NCBI GenBank assembly: GCA_001769125.1
Contig: MEOG01000088.1
Coordinates: 1-64,000, forward strand
Length of the DNA stretch: 64,000 nucleotides
From: Bacteroidetes bacterium GWF2_35_48
Lineage (GTDB): Bacteria > Bacteroidota > Bacteroidia > Bacteroidales > GWF2-35-48
Direction: 5' to 3'
Shown: in pieces, positions 52,850 through 61,719 of the stretch
How positions within the stretch are numbered: position 1 is the stretch's first letter
Layout: every line of letters starts with the position of its first letter
Notes under the pieces: model-generated
What the model was told of the DNA's origin: nothing
Database searches by the model: none
Seen by the model: only the letters and a program-made list of their open reading frames with translations
Translations under genes and position numbers: made by a program

Positions 52850-55006
52850 TCAACGCCTGAAATGCAGCAACAGCACACATATCAAATTCATTCCTGCAAG
52901 AACAAAACAAACATTATTGATTCCAAGTAAGGGAATAAGTAATACAGAAGATAGTAACGCCCCAATTGCAGAGCCCAGCAAATCTGCGCTGTAGTTTACT
53001 GCCGCACTTTTATTTACTGAACCTGTGTAAAGCTCAGAGGCAAAGGCAAACTGAGCGCCTGTGAGGATAGAGATATCTAAAATTACGCTTACAAATAATA
53101 AGTGAATTAAAACAGTATAATGACTGAATTGATTAAAAAATAAAAGCACAAGCGGAATCAATAAACAATATAAGCCAATAAAGATTTGAATTTGTTTGTA
53201 GGTTTTTAAATTAGTTTTAAAAAATATAGGAGCGCTCCATGCTCCGATAGCCAGTCCTGCCATAAATGCCGTAATAATAACTCCCGTCATCCAAAATGCA
53301 TAGCCGTAAATTATTTGGAATGTCATTATCAATATAATTTCAATGGAAAGGCCTGTGAAACCTGTAGTGAACAATGCGAGTGTAATGGACTTCATTCTTA
53401 TTAGAATCCAAATAAGCAATACAAATAGTATTACTGCAATTGCGAATAATAATCCTGCATGATTTTTAAAATAGGAAAGCCAGTAATTTATTTGTTTTTG
53501 ATAGGCAATGGGCTTGAAATCTGTATTAATAGCTGCTTCTTTTTGAATTGCAGAATGAATCATTTCGCTTTTTCTTATCAACCCGGGCTCGTCAATATAG
53601 TATGAATTAACATAATTGGTTTGAATTTTAAAGGAATCTAAATGATCAAAAATATCAAGAGAGAGTGGAGCATCTGAAGCAAGAAAATAATTCTTTCCTC
53701 CAGGAAAAATCAAAACATTTTTGAAAACTTTTTTTAATGTATTGAAAAGAATCGAATACATTTCTGCGGCAGCTTCATTTACGTAATTTTCAGAAGGGGA
53801 TAGGGCAATGGAAGCAACAGCTTTTTCATCCATTACATTATAAATTTTCTCAAAAAATTCCAGAGTATAAAAACGATTCAAAGCAAGATTTGAAGGAGCA
53901 GGCACATTGATAAGCACTGCATCATATTTTTTATTTGTTGTTTTTAAAAACCTTGCCGGATCTTCGGTAATAATATTTACTTTTTTATTTGTTAACTCAG
54001 GAGTAAATTTTTTTCCATTCTCCAACAGCCATGGATCAAATTCAAGATAGTCAATTTGTACATCTTTATATTTTAAAATTTCTGTTAATGCGCCGGAAAC
54101 TCCTCCAGAAATTAACAAAATATTTTTTGGCGCAGGATGTTGTAAAAGAGCATAGTGAACCGATTCTTCGCTTTCTGTAGTATTTCCTGTTGAAAAATAA
54201 AGTGATCCGTTTCCGAAAAAATTATATTGTCCGTATGTGTCTGTAATAACAATTGTGCCCAAAGGTGTTTCTTTATGAAGATGGATTTTTTGATCGGGAT
54301 AAAGCCTTGCCATAGATTTTGAATTAAAATCAAATGCTAAAGAACCAGATATAATTACTGCAAAAATCAGAAGTAACGCTATTTTAGCCGCTAATGATAT
54401 TTTAATTTTCTCTGATGGAATTAAGAAAATAATAAATGCAAGAGTTAATAAATTTAACGTTAGTAATAACGCAAGAGAATGAAATGAATGGAAATAAAAC
54501 AATAGAATAAAATTAAACAGCAATCCGCCTGCAAAGCTTCCTACTGATTCCAGCGCGTACACCTGCCGGATTTTATTTTCAGCATATAAATCATGAAAAA
54601 TTGTGCAGAAAAAAGTAAACAACATACCTGAAATAAAACAGAAAGGTAATAGTAAAAAGAATGAATAAAAAAAGATTTCTGATAAACCAAGCATACTTCC
54701 AACAGGAAAAAATTCATTTTTAAAAATTCGCAGAAAAAATACAAGAACAAAAGGTAACAGCACTAAAACAAATTGCAGAATGAAAAGAAGTTTGTATTTT
54801 CTGTTTCCATCAGGTTTGATGAATTTACCAACATAGGCTCCAAGCGCAGTTAGCAGCATCCAGTTAGCGAATAGGATACCTGTAACAAGTTCATTTCCGT
54901 TAAATACAGATAGGAATTCACGAATGATAATAATCTGGGTTATTATCAAAGTAATTCCTAAAACTATTACCGATATTTTTAAAGAATTTTTAAATGTAAA
55001 AATCAT
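52850..55006 (-). CDS. Membrane-fused spermidine-synthase-like protein
   Basis: 718 aa. An N-terminal membrane part with about six to seven helices (1-215), a central spermidine-synthase-like Rossmann domain (about 235-470: LGTIVITDTYGQYNFFGNGSLYFSTGN...HPAPKNILLISGGVSGALTEILKYKDVQIDYLEFDP, AVLINVPAPSNLALNRFYTLEFFE) and a second membrane block of about seven helices (500-718). The G-G-x-x-G motif reads ISGGVSG. This fused form is common but its product is unknown; polyamine synthesis is not certain. Diverges from the Memo-AMMECR1 gene over 44 bp. Confidence 0.78.
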   Translation of the reverse strand: MIFTFKNSLKISVIVLGITLIITQIIIIREFLSVFNGNELVTGILFANWMLLTALGAYVGKFIKPDGNRKYKLLFILQFVLVLLPFVLVFFLRIFKNEFFPVGSMLGLSEIFFYSFFLLLPFCFISGMLFTFFCTIFHDLYAENKIRQVYALESVGSFAGGLLFNFILLFYFHSFHSLALLLTLNLLTLAFIIFLIPSEKIKISLAAKIALLLIFAVIISGSLAFDFNSKSMARLYPDQKIHLHKETPLGTIVITDTYGQYNFFGNGSLYFSTGNTTESEESVHYALLQHPAPKNILLISGGVSGALTEILKYKDVQIDYLEFDPWLLENGKKFTPELTNKKVNIITEDPARFLKTTNKKYDAVLINVPAPSNLALNRFYTLEFFEKIYNVMDEKAVASIALSPSENYVNEAAAEMYSILFNTLKKVFKNVLIFPGGKNYFLASDAPLSLDIFDHLDSFKIQTNYVNSYYIDEPGLIRKSEMIHSAIQKEAAINTDFKPIAYQKQINYWLSYFKNHAGLLFAIAVILFVLLIWILIRMKSITLALFTTGFTGLSIEIILIMTFQIIYGYAFWMTGVIITAFMAGLAIGAWSAPIFFKTNLKTYKQIQIFIGLYCLLIPLVLLFFNQFSHYTVLIHLLFVSVILDISILTGAQFAFASELYTGSVNKSAAVNYSADLLGSAIGALLSSVLLIPLLGINNVCFVLAGMNLICVLLLHFRR

Positions 55007-55050
55007 ATTGTAAATTTGTAAAACAGTATGAGATACAAAAATAGGGAAAT

Positions 55051-56598
55051 ATGAATCAGATAAAAATAATAATTATGGCTTTAATATTAATGGTAACAAC
55101 CGGCTGCTCCGGACAGGAAAATAATTCGGAAGAAAAACTTCTTAACCGTAAACCCGCAGTTGCAGGGAAATTTTATTCTTCCAACCCTGCTGAGCTGAAA
55201 AATACTATAGAATCTTATTTTAAAAGCGGCGAAACAAAAAAAGTAAAAAATGTTTTAGCCATTCTGGCACCTCATGCAGGTTATGTTTTTTCCGGGCAGG
55301 TTGCTGCCTCTGCATTTAATCAGATTGATGAAAATAAAAATTATGAAAATATTTTTTTGATTGGATCGAGCCACACCACTTCTTTTTCGGGCGCATCTGT
55401 TTACAATCATGGACACTGGGAAAGTCCTCTCGGTACTGTTGAAGTAAATAGGGAGCTTGGAGAAAAACTTACGAAAGATTGTGAGCTTATTCATGCTTAC
55501 AGTGATGTGCATCGCTTTGAGCACAGCCTTGAAGTAATGCTGCCTTTTCTCCAATGCAAACTGAAAAATAAATTTCAAATAGTCCCGATAATTCTGGGTT
55601 CGCAAACCAACGACGACACTAAAAAACTAGCAGAAGCCCTGAAACCTTATTTGAATTCAAATAATTTATTTGTGATTAGTACAGATATGTCGCATTATCC
55701 CAAATACGAAGATGCTTTGAATGTTGACAATCTCACAACAGAAGCCATTCTTTCAGGTTCTCCTGAAAATCTTGCCGACGTTCTTTACGACAATTCAAAG
55801 AAAAAAATTAATAATCTGTCCACAAGTTTGTGTGGCTGGACATCTGTGTTAACACTTCTGCATATAACAAGTGATGTGCAGGAACTTAGTTATACAAAAA
55901 TTCAATATCAGAATTCCGGAGATGCGAAAGAATATGGCGATAAAGAACGTGTTGTGGGATATGTAGCCATTGCATTGTCTTCAAAAAATGAAAATTTCAA
56001 ACCTGTGATTGTTGAAAAAAAACAAGAGCAAGAGTTTGAAATTACAGAACAGGATAAAAAAAATCTGCTCTTTGTAGCCCGCAAAACTGTTGATGAATAC
56101 ATAAAAACCGGGAAAGAACCTAAAATTGATCCCAAGCATTTTTCTGACAATATTAAAACAAGTTGCGGTGCATTTGTAACACTTCATAAAAAAGGAAATT
56201 TACGCGGTTGCATCGGCAGGTTCATAGCAACAGAACCTCTCTGGGAAATAGTTGTACAAATGGCTGTGGCTGCTGCAACGCAAGACTATCGTTTTCCGAA
56301 AGTTACAAAAGATGAATTAGAGAATATTGATATTGAAATTTCGGTATTAACTCCCTTGAAAAAAATAAAAAATATTGATGGATTTGAACTGGGAAAACAC
56401 GGTATCTATATTTCTAAAGGAGGCAAAACAGGAACATTTCTTCCTCAGGTTGCAAAAGAAACAAAATGGAACAAAGAAGAATTTCTGGGTCATTGTGCGC
56501 GTGATAAAGCCGGTTTAGCTTGGGATGGATGGAAAGAGGCTGATTTATTTACTTATGAAGCGATTGTTTTCGGAGAAAAAGATTTTGAAAAAAAATAG
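55051..56598 (+). CDS. Memo-AMMECR1 fusion (AmmeMemoRadiSam A+B)
   Basis: 515 aa. Lipoprotein signal (IIIMALILMVTTGCSGQ), a Memo domain (about 33-300; LAPHAGYVFSGQVAASAF, VIGSSHT-like LIGSSHTTSFSGA and ISTDMSHYPKY metal-binding histidines), then an AMMECR1 domain (about 340-510) with the LRGCIGRF motif. The two domains are separate genes in many bacteria. They pair with the radical SAM enzyme at 48193. A TAAATTTG promoter box lies at 55011-55018. The system may modify a protein or lipid at the membrane; its substrate is not known. Confidence 0.85.
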   Translation: MNQIKIIIMALILMVTTGCSGQENNSEEKLLNRKPAVAGKFYSSNPAELKNTIESYFKSGETKKVKNVLAILAPHAGYVFSGQVAASAFNQIDENKNYENIFLIGSSHTTSFSGASVYNHGHWESPLGTVEVNRELGEKLTKDCELIHAYSDVHRFEHSLEVMLPFLQCKLKNKFQIVPIILGSQTNDDTKKLAEALKPYLNSNNLFVISTDMSHYPKYEDALNVDNLTTEAILSGSPENLADVLYDNSKKKINNLSTSLCGWTSVLTLLHITSDVQELSYTKIQYQNSGDAKEYGDKERVVGYVAIALSSKNENFKPVIVEKKQEQEFEITEQDKKNLLFVARKTVDEYIKTGKEPKIDPKHFSDNIKTSCGAFVTLHKKGNLRGCIGRFIATEPLWEIVVQMAVAAATQDYRFPKVTKDELENIDIEISVLTPLKKIKNIDGFELGKHGIYISKGGKTGTFLPQVAKETKWNKEEFLGHCARDKAGLAWDGWKEADLFTYEAIVFGEKDFEKK

Positions 56599-56649
56599 TC
56601 CCGAAATCTGTTTTATCTTCTTTGAAAAACTTTATTTATTAACTATTGA

Positions 56650-56702
56650 TTGCAGGTTACAGGTTGCAGGTTGATTTTATCCTACAACTTGCAACTTGCA
56701 AC
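56650..56702. repeat. Imperfect inverted repeat of caggttgc units
   Basis: Three caggtt(g/a)c units (from 56651) face two or three caacttgc units (from 56683), forming an imperfect hairpin just after the fusion gene. It ends in a poly-A run. Confidence 0.6.
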
Positions 56703-56735
56703 AAAAAAAAAATTAATTTCTAAATTTTTATCATT

Positions 56736-58070
56736 ATGAAAATTATTTCTTTATTTTTTATCTTAATAAATTTTACGGGTTTTTCGCAGGAATGGAATGT
56801 TAGAACAATTGGAACATGCCCTAAAGATAAAGCTTACAGCATTTGTGTGGCAAATGGCAGAAACGATGGTTTGAACCGAATATATGTATCTACTCGTGGC
56901 GAATCTTTAGACGGATCTATTTATGAGTACACATTTAATGGGCAACAGTGGGCATTATCGTCAACTGTAACAGGAACTTTAAAAAACCTTGTAACCATAT
57001 CTGTTGGTAAAGGTAGAAATGATAGCATTAACAGAATCTATGCAGTCGAATGGGGTAGCACAACTTCAAGAGTATTTGAATATACATGGAATGGCTCTGC
57101 ATGGATTGCTTCATTAATAGCAACAACAGGAAAAGGCATGTTATCGTGTATCATTTCTGATGCGCATGGAGATGGTATTAACAGGCTTTATGTCGGAGGA
57201 TGGATCATTCACAGGGAATATACATGGAATGGAGTTTCATGGGATGCAATTGATATTTCTACTACTCATGGTTCTGAAGGTCCAGTCGCTATTGGAAAAG
57301 GAAAAAATGATGGTGTATTCCGATATTATGCGCCCGGAAAAAGAGTTAAAGAATTCTCCTGGAACGGAATTACCTACGATGAATCCGATTCTATCTCAAA
57401 TGCAAGCGGGTGGCCTGAAACTGTTGTGATAGAACAAACCCGTAATGATGGTATCTATCGCCTGTTGACTCAGGATAATTCAGGGATATGGGAGTATACA
57501 TGGGATAATACGGTTTGGAGTGGTCAGAAAATTGATGGACGCAGGGGACGTTCTTTTTTGTTTAGCGGAAAGACAAAAAGTGATGGGAAATCTTACACTT
57601 ATAGTACGGATATTGATTCTGCTTTTCGTGAGTTTAGCTACGACTCTGAAATTTCAGGATATACATCTCAAAATATTGATGCAGCAACCGGTGCCACAGC
57701 ACTTTTAGATATTGGTGTTGGCAGAAATGATGATACATTTCGGATTTATACGCCAAATTATGCAACCGGTGCTGTTTATGAAATTACCAATATATCTCCC
57801 TATGTTATTAATACTACTTTTTTAAAGGAAAATCAAGAAAATATATTTTTTATTAGAACAAGTGATAAAGGTCAAATTACAGTTGCTTCTGATAAATCAG
57901 AAAGGATAAAAATTAATATTATCTCATTAGATGGAAAATGCGTGTATCAAAATATACTTTTTCTGAACAGACAGTATACGTTCAATTCAAATTTAAAATG
58001 CGGTGTTTATATTGTTACAGTTGAATCAAAGCAAGAGCAAACAACAACAAAAATTGTGATTTACAATTAA
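56736..58070 (+). CDS. Secreted repeat protein with T9SS sorting domain
   Basis: 444 aa. Signal peptide (KIISLFFILINFTGFSQ) then about seven repeats of 45-50 residues: GKGRNDGxxRIYVxxxGS...VFEYTWNGxxWxxS, a propeller. The C-terminal 70 residues form a sorting-like domain (FIRTSDKGQITVASDKSERIKINIISLDGKCVYQN...LKCGVYIVTVESKQEQTTTKIVIYN). It resembles other Bacteroidota cargo proteins with this repeat. Role unknown. Confidence 0.78.
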   Translation: MKIISLFFILINFTGFSQEWNVRTIGTCPKDKAYSICVANGRNDGLNRIYVSTRGESLDGSIYEYTFNGQQWALSSTVTGTLKNLVTISVGKGRNDSINRIYAVEWGSTTSRVFEYTWNGSAWIASLIATTGKGMLSCIISDAHGDGINRLYVGGWIIHREYTWNGVSWDAIDISTTHGSEGPVAIGKGKNDGVFRYYAPGKRVKEFSWNGITYDESDSISNASGWPETVVIEQTRNDGIYRLLTQDNSGIWEYTWDNTVWSGQKIDGRRGRSFLFSGKTKSDGKSYTYSTDIDSAFREFSYDSEISGYTSQNIDAATGATALLDIGVGRNDDTFRIYTPNYATGAVYEITNISPYVINTTFLKENQENIFFIRTSDKGQITVASDKSERIKINIISLDGKCVYQNILFLNRQYTFNSNLKCGVYIVTVESKQEQTTTKIVIYN

Positions 58071-58097
58071 ATCTTTTAATTTTCTTAAATTTTAAAT

Positions 58098-58685
58098 TCA
58101 TTGCATATTGTCAATTTCAATATCGTATTTGTTTAAAAGTCCTGAAACTCCTTGTATAGAAAATTTAGCTTTTTTTATCCTGTTAATTTCCGGATTAATT
58201 GAGTAATAATATGAAGTGCGAAAATCAGCTTTTTCAATAATTGAATTATCAAATGTTGCATTGCTTAGATTGCAATTATCAAATTGTGAATTTGTAAGGT
58301 CGCACTCTGTAAAATCTACTTCTTGCAATTGAACATTTTTGAACATTGTTTTTTTAATTTTTCTCTTATAAAATGAAGAATGATTTAAAATACAATTTTC
58401 AAAACTAAAAGAAAGCCCGAATTCGTTGCAATTTTCAAAGTGCAATCCCAACATTTTGCAGTCTGTAAATTTAATGTCCCGGAATGCAGTTTTTGAAAGT
58501 TTAACTAAAGATAAATTACATCCTGAAAACTCGGATTGAATGAATTTATAATCCGACAAGTTGCAATCTGAAAAGTCGCAATTGAGAAAACGGCAGTTTT
58601 CATATTCCCCTGATATCAAAGGATTGCTTCTGCAGTCAATATTTAAAAATGTTTTTCCTTCAATGTATACTTTTTCCATGCTCAT
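58098..58685 (-). CDS. Pentapeptide-repeat protein
   Basis: 195 aa made mostly of A(D/N)LXX-type pentapeptides: CRFLNCDFSDCNLSDYKFIQSEFSGCNLSLVKL...FTECDLTNSQFDNCNLSNATFDNSIIEKADF, forming a right-handed quadrilateral helix. No signal peptide. Family members can mimic DNA or protect gyrase, but many have unknown roles; the Cys-rich repeat faces are notable. Convergent with the T9SS gene. Confidence 0.85.
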   Translation of the reverse strand: MSMEKVYIEGKTFLNIDCRSNPLISGEYENCRFLNCDFSDCNLSDYKFIQSEFSGCNLSLVKLSKTAFRDIKFTDCKMLGLHFENCNEFGLSFSFENCILNHSSFYKRKIKKTMFKNVQLQEVDFTECDLTNSQFDNCNLSNATFDNSIIEKADFRTSYYYSINPEINRIKKAKFSIQGVSGLLNKYDIEIDNMQ

Positions 58686-59058
58686 GTTTTTATTTGTTAT
58701 TTATTGCTATATTATTGCAATATTTATCAATTCCAGTAGCTTTCAGGTTTCTTATAAATATACTTTTATGGAAAACAAATTTAATACATTTTAATCAAAA
58801 TAAAAGAAAAGTGTTCGTATCCATTTTCACATTATTTCCGCTACATTGAAAAAATTTTCTACTCATAAACCCTATCTGTAAATTGAACCTCCACAAGATG
58901 TCCCATATCATTGGGCAGAGAAAAACATTAATTCATGTTGCAAGATGAAGAACATCTTGTTGCGCTGTACATCTGATACACATCATGTTTATAAGAAAGA
59001 TTTTCAAATTTTATTTTTGCTATGATTTCTATTTATATTTTTGCTAAAATATAACAAT
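58686..59058. other. Intergenic region with one hairpin
   Basis: No credible ORF. A hairpin with 7-bp arms (caagatg 58941-58947, catcttg 58953-58959) lies within. At its end TTTG...TATTTTTG around 59019-59043 resembles a promoter for the proline dehydrogenase gene. Confidence 0.4.
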
Positions 59059-59979
59059 ATGCTGAACCAGATTATTGTGAAAATTTTGCCTTATCTGCCT
59101 GAAAAATTTGTATGGATTTTTTCTAAAAAATACGTTTCAGGAAAAACAAAAGAAGAAGCCCTACAAGTTTGTAAAGACCTTAATGCGCAGGGAATTAAAT
59201 TCACATTAGATATTCTTGGGGAGTTCATCAAATCCTTGGATGAAGCTGAGAAAAATAAAAAAGAATATCTTGATTTAATAGAATATATTCAAAAATTCTC
59301 ATTAGATGGAAATTTCTCATTAAAACCAACCATGTTTGGTCTTTTGCTGAATGAAAATATTTGTTATAATCATATTCGGGAAATTGTTCAAAAAGCAGTT
59401 TCTTTCAATAATTTTATTCGTATTGACATGGAAGATTCACAATGTACGGATAAAGAAATTTCACTTTTTCTAAAATTGAAAAAAGAGTTTCCATATAATG
59501 TTGGTTTGGTTTTGCAGGCTTATCTTAAACGTACAAAAAATGATATTGAAATGATGATGGATATCAACAACAAAAATAACCCGCTTAATTTTAGATTGTG
59601 TAAAGGAATATATATTGAGCCGGAACAAATTTCTTTTAAAAAATATAAAGAAATTAATGATAGTTATATCATAAATCTGGATTTCATGCTAAGGAATAAT
59701 ATTTATGTTGCCATTGCCACACACGATAAAACTCTTGTTGAATATGCTTACCAGTTAATAACAAAATATAATGTTCCTAAAAACATGTATGAATTTCAAA
59801 TGCTATTTGGAGTAACGTTGAAATTAAGATCTTCAATTATTGAAAAAGGACATGTAATGAGGGTTTACGTACCCTATGGCACAAAATGGTTTTCTTATAG
59901 CATTCGGAGGTTGAAAGAAAATCCGAAAATGGCAGGAATGATTCTCAAAGCAATTTTATTTAAAAACCATGGTAAATAA
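59059..59979 (+). CDS. Proline dehydrogenase
   Basis: About 306 aa from the ATG at 59059 (TTG at 59041 is less likely). A (beta/alpha)8 FAD enzyme: FTLDILGEF, SLKPTMFGLLL, FIRIDMEDSQCTD, VGLVLQAYLKRT, FRLCKGIYIEP, ATHDKTLVEYA, YEFQMLFGV, RVYVPYGTKW. It oxidises proline to pyrroline-5-carboxylate, feeding electrons to quinones. It is a stand-alone monofunctional form, without the P5C dehydrogenase domain or gene. Confidence 0.9.
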   Translation: MLNQIIVKILPYLPEKFVWIFSKKYVSGKTKEEALQVCKDLNAQGIKFTLDILGEFIKSLDEAEKNKKEYLDLIEYIQKFSLDGNFSLKPTMFGLLLNENICYNHIREIVQKAVSFNNFIRIDMEDSQCTDKEISLFLKLKKEFPYNVGLVLQAYLKRTKNDIEMMMDINNKNNPLNFRLCKGIYIEPEQISFKKYKEINDSYIINLDFMLRNNIYVAIATHDKTLVEYAYQLITKYNVPKNMYEFQMLFGVTLKLRSSIIEKGHVMRVYVPYGTKWFSYSIRRLKENPKMAGMILKAILFKNHGK

Positions 59980-60037
59980 ATTGTAAAATCGCTCCACCTG
60001 TGCTGAGCGAAGTCGAAGTATGGAGCGATTCTACAAT
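59980..60037. repeat. 58-bp dispersed palindromic repeat, copy 2
   Basis: The reverse complement of the repeat at 47083-47140 with two mismatches. It starts directly after the proline dehydrogenase stop codon, so it may serve as its transcript end. Confidence 0.85.
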
Positions 60038-60124
60038 ACAAAAAATGGTTTTTAAAATACCAAAAAAATATTTTTTAAATAAATTCATTATGTTTGTAAG
60101 AAAAAATTTAATACGGTCTATAAT

Positions 60125-61573
60125 ATGAAAACATTAAAACCAGAATTAATCTGGAAATATTTCTATGAAATATGCCAGGTGCCCCGCCCTTCAAAGAAAG
60201 AAGAAAAAATCATTAAATATCTTCTTGATTTTGGAAAACAACACAAACTCGAAACCAAAAAAGATGCAAAAGGAAATGTTTTGATTTGCAAACCTGCAAC
60301 AAAGAAGTACGAGGGATTGCAATCCGTTATTTTACAAAGCCACATGGACATGGTTTGCGAAAGTCTGCATGGGGTTAAATACAATCAGGATAAGGATCCG
60401 ATTATTCCTGTAATTGAAGGCGACTGGATGAAAGCAAAAGGAACAACGCTTGGTGCTGACGATGGCATTGGAATGGCCGCGCAACTTGCACTTCTTGCTT
60501 CCAATGATGTGGAACATGGCCCTATTGAATGTCTTTTTACGGTTGATGAAGAAACAGGACTTACTGGTGCAAAAGCATTGCAAAAAGGTTTTCTCAAAGG
60601 CAATATCTTATTGAACCTCGACTCAGAAGATGAAGGCGAAATTTTTATCGGATGCGCCGGCGGTTATGATACTTCTGCAAGTTTTGATTTCAAAAAAGAA
60701 AAATTATCCGCAGGATATTCTACGTTCACGCTTTCTGTTCTTGGCTTAAAAGGCGGTCATTCGGGAGATGAGATTCATAAAGGCCTGGGAAACTCCATTA
60801 AAATAATGAACCGGTTTTTATGGCATACAATTTTTTCATTGAAAGGAAAAATTTCAACAATAGATGCAGGAAACAAGCGCAACGCAATACCGCGCGAAGC
60901 TATTGTTTCGTTATCTGTTCCCGATAAAAATGTAAAGGCATTGCAGGATTTCTTTACGAAATTTGAAAAAGACGTTAGAACTGAAAACCAAGTGGTAGAG
61001 CCGACTTTAGTGCTGAAACTTGAGAAGGCAAAAAAAACTGCTTTTGTGATAGACAACAAAACAACAGATAAGCTTGTAAAAGCACTGTATGCTTGTCCGC
61101 ATGGAGTAATTGCAATGAGTCAGGATATACCGGGATTGGTAGAAACCTCTACAAATCTTGCATCCGTAAAAATGGTAAAGAATCAGATTGTTGTAGCCAC
61201 CAGCCAGAGAAGCTCTGTAGAATCTTCAAAATACGATATTGCAAACATGGTAGAAAGCGTATTTCTGCTTGCCGGAGCAGAAGCCAAACATTCCGACGGC
61301 TACCCGGGATGGGCGCCCGACACGAAATCAAAAATTCTTGCTATTTCAAAAGCTTCTTACAAGAGATTATTTAAGAAAGAACCCGTAATCCGCGCTATTC
61401 ATGCAGGTTTAGAATGTGGATTATTTTTAGAAAAATATCCTACATTAGATATGATTTCATTTGGACCGACACTCCGTGGAGTTCACACACCCGATGAAAA
61501 AATTGAAATTCCAACAGTTCAGAAATTTTGGGATTTGATGCTTGATATTTTAAAAAATATTCCGAAAGCATAA
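60125..61573 (+). CDS. pepD: Aminoacyl-histidine dipeptidase (PepD)
   Basis: 482 aa, M20 family. Metal ligands and catalytic residues are in place: H73-M-D75 (QSHMDMV), LGADDGIGMA near 111-120, DEETGLTGA near 142, and a C-terminal HAGLECG motif with a late His region (FGPTLRGVHTPDEK). A dimerisation lobe lies at about 190-390. It cleaves Xaa-His dipeptides such as carnosine and related short peptides in the cytoplasm. A TATGTTTG promoter box is at 60089-60096, and a terminator follows. Confidence 0.92.
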   Translation: MKTLKPELIWKYFYEICQVPRPSKKEEKIIKYLLDFGKQHKLETKKDAKGNVLICKPATKKYEGLQSVILQSHMDMVCESLHGVKYNQDKDPIIPVIEGDWMKAKGTTLGADDGIGMAAQLALLASNDVEHGPIECLFTVDEETGLTGAKALQKGFLKGNILLNLDSEDEGEIFIGCAGGYDTSASFDFKKEKLSAGYSTFTLSVLGLKGGHSGDEIHKGLGNSIKIMNRFLWHTIFSLKGKISTIDAGNKRNAIPREAIVSLSVPDKNVKALQDFFTKFEKDVRTENQVVEPTLVLKLEKAKKTAFVIDNKTTDKLVKALYACPHGVIAMSQDIPGLVETSTNLASVKMVKNQIVVATSQRSSVESSKYDIANMVESVFLLAGAEAKHSDGYPGWAPDTKSKILAISKASYKRLFKKEPVIRAIHAGLECGLFLEKYPTLDMISFGPTLRGVHTPDEKIEIPTVQKFWDLMLDILKNIPKA

Positions 61574-61590
61574 AAAAAACATACAAATAG

Positions 61591-61616
61591 AAAAGGCGCA
61601 GAATCTGCGCCTTTTC
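61591..61616. terminator. Bidirectional terminator between pepD and selD
   Basis: A perfect 12-bp stem aaaaggcgcaga/tctgcgcctttt with a minimal loop, A-run before and T-run after. It can serve both convergent transcripts. Confidence 0.8.
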
Positions 61617-61644
61617 TATTTGTATAAAACCTCTATTCATAATA

Positions 61645-61719
61645 CTAAACGCAACATATAGCTCCTACTAACTGAACCATTTCAGGAGTACAAATTTCTA
61701 CTTGCTGGGTTTCTTTCAT
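61645..61719 (-). CDS. 24-aa peptide coupled to selD
   Basis: MKETQQVEICTPEMVQLVGAICCV begins in the ATGA overlap with the selD stop codon (minus strand), a sign of translational coupling. It has three Cys, two adjacent near the end. No family is recognised. It may be real or a chance frame. Confidence 0.35.
   Translation of the reverse strand: MKETQQVEICTPEMVQLVGAICCV

Noticed and set aside
61716-61718. TGA at the end of selD as a selenocysteine codon
   Set aside because: The frame closes seven codons later (TAG) and the protein is already full length; no hairpin suggests recoding.
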